The position numbers and the translations under genes are program-made. Shown in pieces: positions 5,984 through 8,912 of a DNA stretch of 8,912 nt (positions are counted from its first letter, which is position 1; the number at the start of each line of letters is the position of its first letter). The stretch is from positions 1 to 8,912 of the forward strand of contig JBKPCV010000139.1 in NCBI GenBank assembly GCA_046727575.1, given 5' to 3'. This DNA comes from DASPTH01 sp046727575. GTDB taxonomy: Bacteria; Actinomycetota; Acidimicrobiia; IMCC26256; DASPTH01. The notes below the pieces were generated by a model, which worked only from the letters and a program-made list of their open reading frames with translations, was not told the origin of the DNA and searched no databases.

Positions 5984-6034
5984 TCGAGAGCGATCCGGTC
6001 GGTCGAGAGCGATCCGGTCGGTCGAGAACGATGG
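5984..6034. repeat. 19-bp tandem repeat in an intergenic region
   Basis: TCGAGAGCGATCCGGTCGG occurs twice in perfect tandem (5984-6002 and 6003-6021). A third, degraded copy follows (TCGAGAACGAT, 6022-6032). It lies 68-118 bp upstream of the binding-protein ATG on the minus strand, within a 148-bp gap between genes. It may be an array of regulator-binding sites for that gene, or simply a short slippage duplication. A possible -10 (TATCGT on the minus strand, about 5948-5953) lies between the array and the start codon. Confidence 0.75.
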
Positions 6035-6059
6035 AGTGAACGGCCCTGCCGGAAGCTGC

Positions 6060-6077
6060 GTTCGTTACCGAACGAGC
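6060..6077 (-). terminator. Hairpin over the stop codon of the small membrane-protein gene
   Basis: GTTCGTT and AACGAGC pair over 7 bp with one wobble around the loop ACCG, and the TAA stop (6065-6067) lies within it. It could attenuate or end transcription of the upstream minus-strand gene. No U-tract follows, so support is limited. Confidence 0.25.
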
Positions 6078-6334
6078 ACGGCGAAAACCGTCGCCAAGAG
6101 GGTGGCAAGGAACCCCGCGATCAGCAGCGACGACACCGTCACGAGGATCTGGCGGACCCCGCGCTCGAACCGCGCGTCGAGGCGCTGCTCGAGGAGCACG
6201 AGGTCGTGCTTCGTGGCGACGTCGGCCCAACCCACGGGCGGCAGCAGCTCCATCAGCGTGATCCCAGCATCGTCGCCGAGCGCCCGTTTGGCGGCATCGG
6301 CGAGCTGGAGGCGACGACGTTCATCGACCGACAT
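6065..6334 (-). CDS. Small coiled-coil membrane-anchored protein ('LLPPVGWADVATKHD' type)
   Basis: An 89-residue protein in three parts. An N-terminal helix (1-20) is rich in Arg, Leu and Ala. The motif TLMELLPPVGWADVATKHDL (26-45) recurs, from memory, in many small uncharacterised actinobacterial proteins. A short amphipathic heptad stretch VLLEQRLDARFERGVRQ (46-62) precedes one C-terminal transmembrane helix (63-88, ILVTVSSLLIAGFLATLLATVFAVLV). It should be tail-anchored in the cytoplasmic membrane, probably as an oligomer. Related proteins usually have a longer coiled coil. The start is set by GGGAGGAAA 2 nt before the ATG; an earlier in-frame ATG at 6388 is not used. It diverges from the DUF72 gene across 68 bp and is followed by a 148-bp gap. 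Function unknown. Confidence 0.75.
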   Translation of the reverse strand: MSVDERRRLQLADAAKRALGDDAGITLMELLPPVGWADVATKHDLVLLEQRLDARFERGVRQILVTVSSLLIAGFLATLLATVFAVLVR

Positions 6335-6336
6335 TC

Positions 6337-6345
6337 TTTCCTCCC
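6337..6345 (-). promoter_or_regulatory. Ribosome binding site fixing the small membrane-protein start
   Basis: The minus strand reads GGGAGGAAA followed by GA and the ATG at 6334. This supports the 89-residue product over the longer in-frame reading from 6388. Confidence 0.7.
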
Positions 6346-6390
6346 TCGTCCGCAGCTGGCAATGAAGAGGGGGAAGTTCGGAGTTCACCG

Positions 6391-6396
6391 TACCGT
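6391..6396 (+). promoter_or_regulatory. Possible -10 box for leaderless transcription of the DUF72 gene
   Basis: TACCGT fits the TANNNT -10 consensus and ends 6 nt before the ATG at 6403, the distance expected between a -10 box and a transcript start. No Shine-Dalgarno sequence precedes this ATG. Leaderless genes are common in actinobacteria. No convincing -35 is seen. Confidence 0.35.
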
Positions 6397-6402
6397 CGGC
6401 CT

Positions 6403-7422
6403 ATGACAGCAACGACAACCCGTCCGCCAGTGCGCTCGACGAAAGGCGCACGACCGCGGCAGCCTGGTGCGATGAGCAGCGCGCCGCAGCAACTCCACCT
6501 CGGTCCCGTCCTGCACCACGACCACAGCGAAGTCCGCGTCGGCACGTGCTCGTGGACCGACCGCACGCTGGTGAAGGAGACCTCGTGGTATCCGAAGAAG
6601 ACGATGACCGCCGCCGAACGTCTCGCGTTCTACGCCGAGCGGTTCTCCGTCGTCGAGGCCGACAGCACGTACTACCGGCCGCCGACGCCCGAGCTCACCG
6701 CAGGCTGGGCGGAACGCTCACCCGAGGACTTCCGCATGAACGTCAAGGCGTACTCGCTGATGACCGGCCACCCGACGAAGCAGGAGACGTTGTGGTCTGA
6801 TATCCGCGACGCGATCGAGCCCGAGTTCGCCGACAAGAGCAACGTGTACCCCAATCATCTGCCCGAGGACGCGCTCGACGCGGTGTGGTACCGCTTCGCC
6901 GACGCGCTGGCGCCGCTGCACGACCACGGCAAGCTCGGCGCGGTGCTGCTGCAGTACCCGCAGTGGTTCACGCCGAAGCGGGAGAACCGCGACGAACTGG
7001 CGCGCGCTCGCACCCGGCTCGGCGAGCTGCCGATCGTGGTCGAGTTCCGGTCGCCGTTGTGGTTCGGCAAGGACGACGTCGACCGCACGCTGGGTTGGCT
7101 GTCCGACCATGCGCTGTCGCTCGTCGTCGTCGACGCACCGAAGGTGAGCAAGCTGCCGCGGCTGGTGGCGGTCACCGCCGACCCCGCCGTGGTCCGCTTC
7201 CACGGGCGCGCCGACGACACGTGGAAGGCCCGCACCACGAGCGCCGCCGAGCGGTTCCGGTACCTCTACGACAAGCGGGAGCTGCGGCCGTGGGTCAACA
7301 AGGTGGAGCAGCTCACCGAGGAGGCGAAGGAGGTCCACGTGCTCTTCAACAACTGCTACCAGGACTACGGGGTCCGCAACGCGGGGGACATGACCGAAAT
7401 GCTCCTGCGCGCCCTCGGCTGA
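6403..7422 (+). CDS. DUF72 (YecE-like) TIM-barrel protein
   Basis: The 339-residue protein carries the full DUF72 pattern. VRVGTCSWTD (44-53) is the first strand, YAERFSVVEADSTYYRPP (77-94) holds the conserved Glu and STYY motif, and FRMNVKAY (110-117) is a further strand. LGAVLLQYP (178-186), IVVEFRSPLW (211-220) and VVRFHGR (263-269) follow. VHVLFNNCYQDYGVRNA (311-327) closes the barrel. The family resembles TIM-barrel metal enzymes of the xylose isomerase type, but no reaction is established for it. The first 40 residues are Pro/Arg-rich, probably disordered and outside the domain; an internal ATG (Met24, 6472) is an alternative start. No ribosome site precedes 6403, but a -10-like TACCGT does, so the mRNA may be leaderless. 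Cytoplasmic. Confidence 0.92.
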   Translation: MTATTTRPPVRSTKGARPRQPGAMSSAPQQLHLGPVLHHDHSEVRVGTCSWTDRTLVKETSWYPKKTMTAAERLAFYAERFSVVEADSTYYRPPTPELTAGWAERSPEDFRMNVKAYSLMTGHPTKQETLWSDIRDAIEPEFADKSNVYPNHLPEDALDAVWYRFADALAPLHDHGKLGAVLLQYPQWFTPKRENRDELARARTRLGELPIVVEFRSPLWFGKDDVDRTLGWLSDHALSLVVVDAPKVSKLPRLVAVTADPAVVRFHGRADDTWKARTTSAAERFRYLYDKRELRPWVNKVEQLTEEAKEVHVLFNNCYQDYGVRNAGDMTEMLLRALG

Positions 7423-7499
7423 GCTGAGTCCCGGTCTTGCAATCTTCGGGCGCGCGCGGCACCCTCATAGGGACACGCTCGTCCACAGGGGTGATGGCG

Positions 7500-7700
7500 A
7501 TGTGCGAGTTGCGATCGTCACTTGGTGAGGAGCACGGATCGGCCCGAGGGGCGCGTATCCGTGCCGGCCACATCGGCCCGATTCGTCGGGAGATCATCTT
7601 CGAGCCGCTGCCGGAGACGGTGCCGGTTCCTTCCGAGCCCGCTCGGGAGGCGCCTGCGCCGGAGCCGCAGCCCCAGGAGCCGGTTCCCGAGCCGGCATGA
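7500..7700 (+). CDS. Small protein with conserved 'GPIRREIIFEPLPE' core and Pro/Glu tail
   Basis: A 66-residue protein. After an ordinary N-terminus, GHIGPIRREIIFEPLPET (23-40) forms the likely conserved core. A disordered tail of Pro, Glu and Ala (41-66) follows. I recall similar short actinobacterial proteins with an RREIxFEPLPE motif, but no function is known for them. The frame overlaps the next gene by 4 nt (ATGA), so the two are translationally coupled. ATG 7500 is preferred because AGGGG lies 8 nt before it; in-frame GTG 7491 and ATG 7494 are alternatives. No signal or membrane segment is present. The peptide probably works with the 254-aa partner, perhaps as a tether or binding peptide (inference). 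Confidence 0.62.
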   Translation: MCELRSSLGEEHGSARGARIRAGHIGPIRREIIFEPLPETVPVPSEPAREAPAPEPQPQEPVPEPA

Positions 7701-8461
7701 GCCAGCTCACGGAGGCCTTCGGCGGGGGCGACCACGGGCGGCAGCTCGTCCCGGGGTCCCTCCGCGGGTACCGCACGTGGCGGCGGGTGGGCCGCCGGGT
7801 GCGGGTGGCGGCCGGCATGCTGCCGCTGACGGCGGTGACGCGCCGCTACGTCGTGTGGGCGCCGACGCTCGAGGCGCACTGCACCGAGCCCGACATGGCG
7901 ATCCCGAGCCCGGGCCGATTCCACCTCCCCGGCGACCACCGCAGCCCCGCGGCGCGCTGCGAGTGCGGCATCTACGCGTGGTACTCGCCTGACGACACCG
8001 CCGTGCTCGACGCTGGGCTCTTCGGCGTGTTCGGCGTCGTCCAGGCGTCGGGACTGATTCTCATGGGCGACCGCGGGTTCCGTGCCGAGCGAGCGCAGAT
8101 CGCTGCGGTCGTCACCCGCAACCGGCGCGTCGCGGCCGCGTGCACGGCGGCCGGCATCAAGGTCTACCGGCGTCGCCGCGACCTGCTCCGCGACTACCCG
8201 CCCGAAGACCTCACCGCGCTGCTCGACGGGGGCGACGACGCCAAGTCGACCGAGTCCGACGAGAAGGACAAGCCGGAGTCGGGGCCGGGGTCGCGTCCGT
8301 CACCGCGCGGGTTCGGGCTCGCGTTGTGCATCGCGGTGTGGGCGCGCGCGGTCTTGGTGGCGATCGTCGCGATCGCGTTGCCGATCGCGGTCGCGATCTT
8401 CACCGCGGTCGCAGCAGAGTTCGCGCTGCTCTTCCTGATCGGCACGCGCCTGCGGCGGTAA
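7697..8461 (+). CDS. Uncharacterised actinobacterial protein with CxCGIYAW motif and C-terminal membrane region
   Basis: The 254-residue product has three parts. The first (about 15-165) contains LVPGSLRGYRTWR (17-29), a WAP...HC stretch with Cys62, His76 and His81, then CECGIYAW (88-95), and FGVVQASGLILMGDRGFRAERAQIAAVV (112-139). Short actinobacterial and phage proteins with this GS-L-G-RxW...CxCGIYAW layout exist, all of unknown function as far as I know. Cys62, Cys88 and Cys90 with one of the His residues could bind a metal (inference). The second part (178-203) is a charged, disordered Asp/Ser/Glu/Pro-rich linker. The third (205-250) is strongly hydrophobic, one or two transmembrane helices (ALCIAVWARAVLVAIVAIAL and on to FALLFLIG), ending in basic RLRR. 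This suggests a membrane-tethered cytoplasmic domain. It begins inside the stop of the 66-aa gene (ATGA). Confidence 0.78.
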   Translation: MSQLTEAFGGGDHGRQLVPGSLRGYRTWRRVGRRVRVAAGMLPLTAVTRRYVVWAPTLEAHCTEPDMAIPSPGRFHLPGDHRSPAARCECGIYAWYSPDDTAVLDAGLFGVFGVVQASGLILMGDRGFRAERAQIAAVVTRNRRVAAACTAAGIKVYRRRRDLLRDYPPEDLTALLDGGDDAKSTESDEKDKPESGPGSRPSPRGFGLALCIAVWARAVLVAIVAIALPIAVAIFTAVAAEFALLFLIGTRLRR

Positions 8462-8811
8462 CCCGCGGCCCAGCCAGGCGACGCGCACCGCGCCCGGTTC
8501 ACCACGGCGAGGCTGCACGTGACGGGATAGCGCTTCCTCCACGTCCAACGGGCAACGTTCCCGCGGAGTGTCATTCCCGGACGCGGTACCCCCGCGTGCT
8601 GGAAATCTGCACTGAGGTCATTGCGCCGAATGTCGAACGACCAGGCGTTGACGGAACGCGCCGATCGATATGGCATCGTCGCCCAGCAGAGAACGTACGG
8701 AACTCGTGTCGTTCGGTCCAAGGCCAATACCGAGTCAACCAATGCAATGCCGGCATGACCGTGCGTGCGGCACTCAGGCGGTTGACGAACTGTTCGACGC
8801 AGTCTTCGCCA
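8462..8811. other. Intergenic stretch of about 350 bp with lower GC and no convincing gene
   Basis: GC falls to roughly 60 percent across 8581-8760, below the neighbouring genes. A 6-bp GC-rich hairpin (ACGCGG 8581-8586 with CCGCGT 8592-8597) could end transcription of the upstream gene but lacks a U-tract. TTGACG occurs at 8648, 8782 and 8812; only the last has a good -10. A 42-codon frame (8630-8758, MSNDQALTERADRYG...) has no ribosome site at proper distance and resembles nothing I know. The stretch may be plain intergenic DNA or a decayed gene. Confidence 0.5.
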
Positions 8812-8840
8812 TTGACGGCACGACGGGTCCACCGTACGGT
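8812..8840 (+). promoter_or_regulatory. Sigma70-type promoter for the gene at the right edge
   Basis: TTGACG (8812-8817) and TACGGT (8835-8840) are separated by exactly 17 nt, matching housekeeping sigma consensus in five of six and four of six positions. Transcription should start near 8847, giving a leader of about 50 nt before the ATG at 8898 and its strong ribosome site. Confidence 0.58.
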
Positions 8841-8897
8841 CGAAGCGCGCTACGTCATGAAGCGTGCCCCCGGCGCGCGATCGGAGGAGAGTGCACC

Positions 8898-8912
8898 ATG
8901 CTGGACCTGCTG
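8898..8912 (+). CDS. Start of an unidentified gene, cut by the right edge
   Basis: Only five codons (MLDLL) are inside the window. The call rests on context: GGAGGAGA at 8883-8890 is an excellent ribosome site at correct distance from the ATG, and a 17-nt-spaced promoter lies about 50 nt further upstream. The product cannot be named from this much sequence. Confidence 0.6.

Noticed and set aside
5917..6108. A 64-residue N-terminal extension of the binding protein, as a possible signal peptide
   Set aside because: It is basic and not hydrophobic, runs through the tandem repeat, and a strong ribosome site lies directly before the internal ATG at 5916.
8350..8410. GCGATCGC-like repeated motifs resembling HIP1 elements
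   Set aside because: They arise from codons for alternating Ala, Ile and Val in the membrane helices, and the exact octamer appears only once.
8630..8758. A 42-codon plus-strand frame starting MSNDQALTERADRYG
   Set aside because: No properly spaced ribosome site, no recognisable family and weak codon bias; kept only as a remark in the gap entry.
8194..8832. A 212-codon minus-strand frame across the end of the 254-aa gene and the following gap
   Set aside because: Its second half is antisense to a clear gene, it has no ribosome site, and the first half shows no recognisable domain.
1..8912. tRNA, rRNA, CRISPR arrays, insertion sequences or attachment sites
   Set aside because: None was found on reading both strands; the only tandem repeat lacks CRISPR spacing and there is no transposase or integrase frame.

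Overview
The window is high-GC DNA with compact genes, several GTG or TTG starts, strong AGGAGG-type ribosome sites and mostly short intergenic gaps. The gene families point to Actinomycetota: a secreted thermonuclease with an Excalibur tail, a DUF2652 protein, a small 'LLPPVGWADVATKHD' coiled-coil membrane protein, and a pair of small proteins of a type I associate with actinobacteria. An Acidimicrobiia-like or other deep-branching actinobacterium, possibly from a metagenome, is a guess. The content looks chromosomal. I see no transposase, integrase, CRISPR array, rRNA or tRNA.

Layout. The left edge (1-217) holds an ambiguous gene end and a non-coding leader. A DUF2652 cyclase-like protein (+) then converges on a SnoaL-like ester-cyclase-family protein (-) across a hairpin. 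Divergent from the latter is a secreted nuclease (+), which converges with a 9-nt gap on an orphan NuoF-type flavoprotein (-). Divergent from that is an NYN/PIN-like protein (+), which converges with a 3-nt gap on a SixA-type phosphatase (-). SixA is the last gene of a closely packed minus-strand group: a 89-aa coiled-coil membrane protein, a solute-binding-fold protein without a signal peptide, a DUF3303 protein and SixA. A 19-bp tandem repeat lies upstream of the binding-protein gene. To the right on the plus strand come a DUF72 protein, then a translationally overlapping pair (a 66-aa Pro/Glu-tailed peptide and a 254-aa protein with a CxCGIYAW motif and C-terminal membrane helices). Next is a ~350-bp lower-GC stretch without a convincing gene. 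The window ends with a good sigma70-type promoter and a strong ribosome site in front of a gene cut off after five codons.

The genes do not form one obvious pathway. Most look like single-gene housekeeping or stress functions in alternating orientation. Tight coupling is visible only for DUF3303-SixA and for the 66-aa/254-aa pair. The places most worth a second look are that pair, the cytoplasmic-looking binding protein with its repeat-bearing upstream region, and the NuoF homologue that lacks NuoE and NuoG neighbours. I do not see a clear new defence or mobile system.
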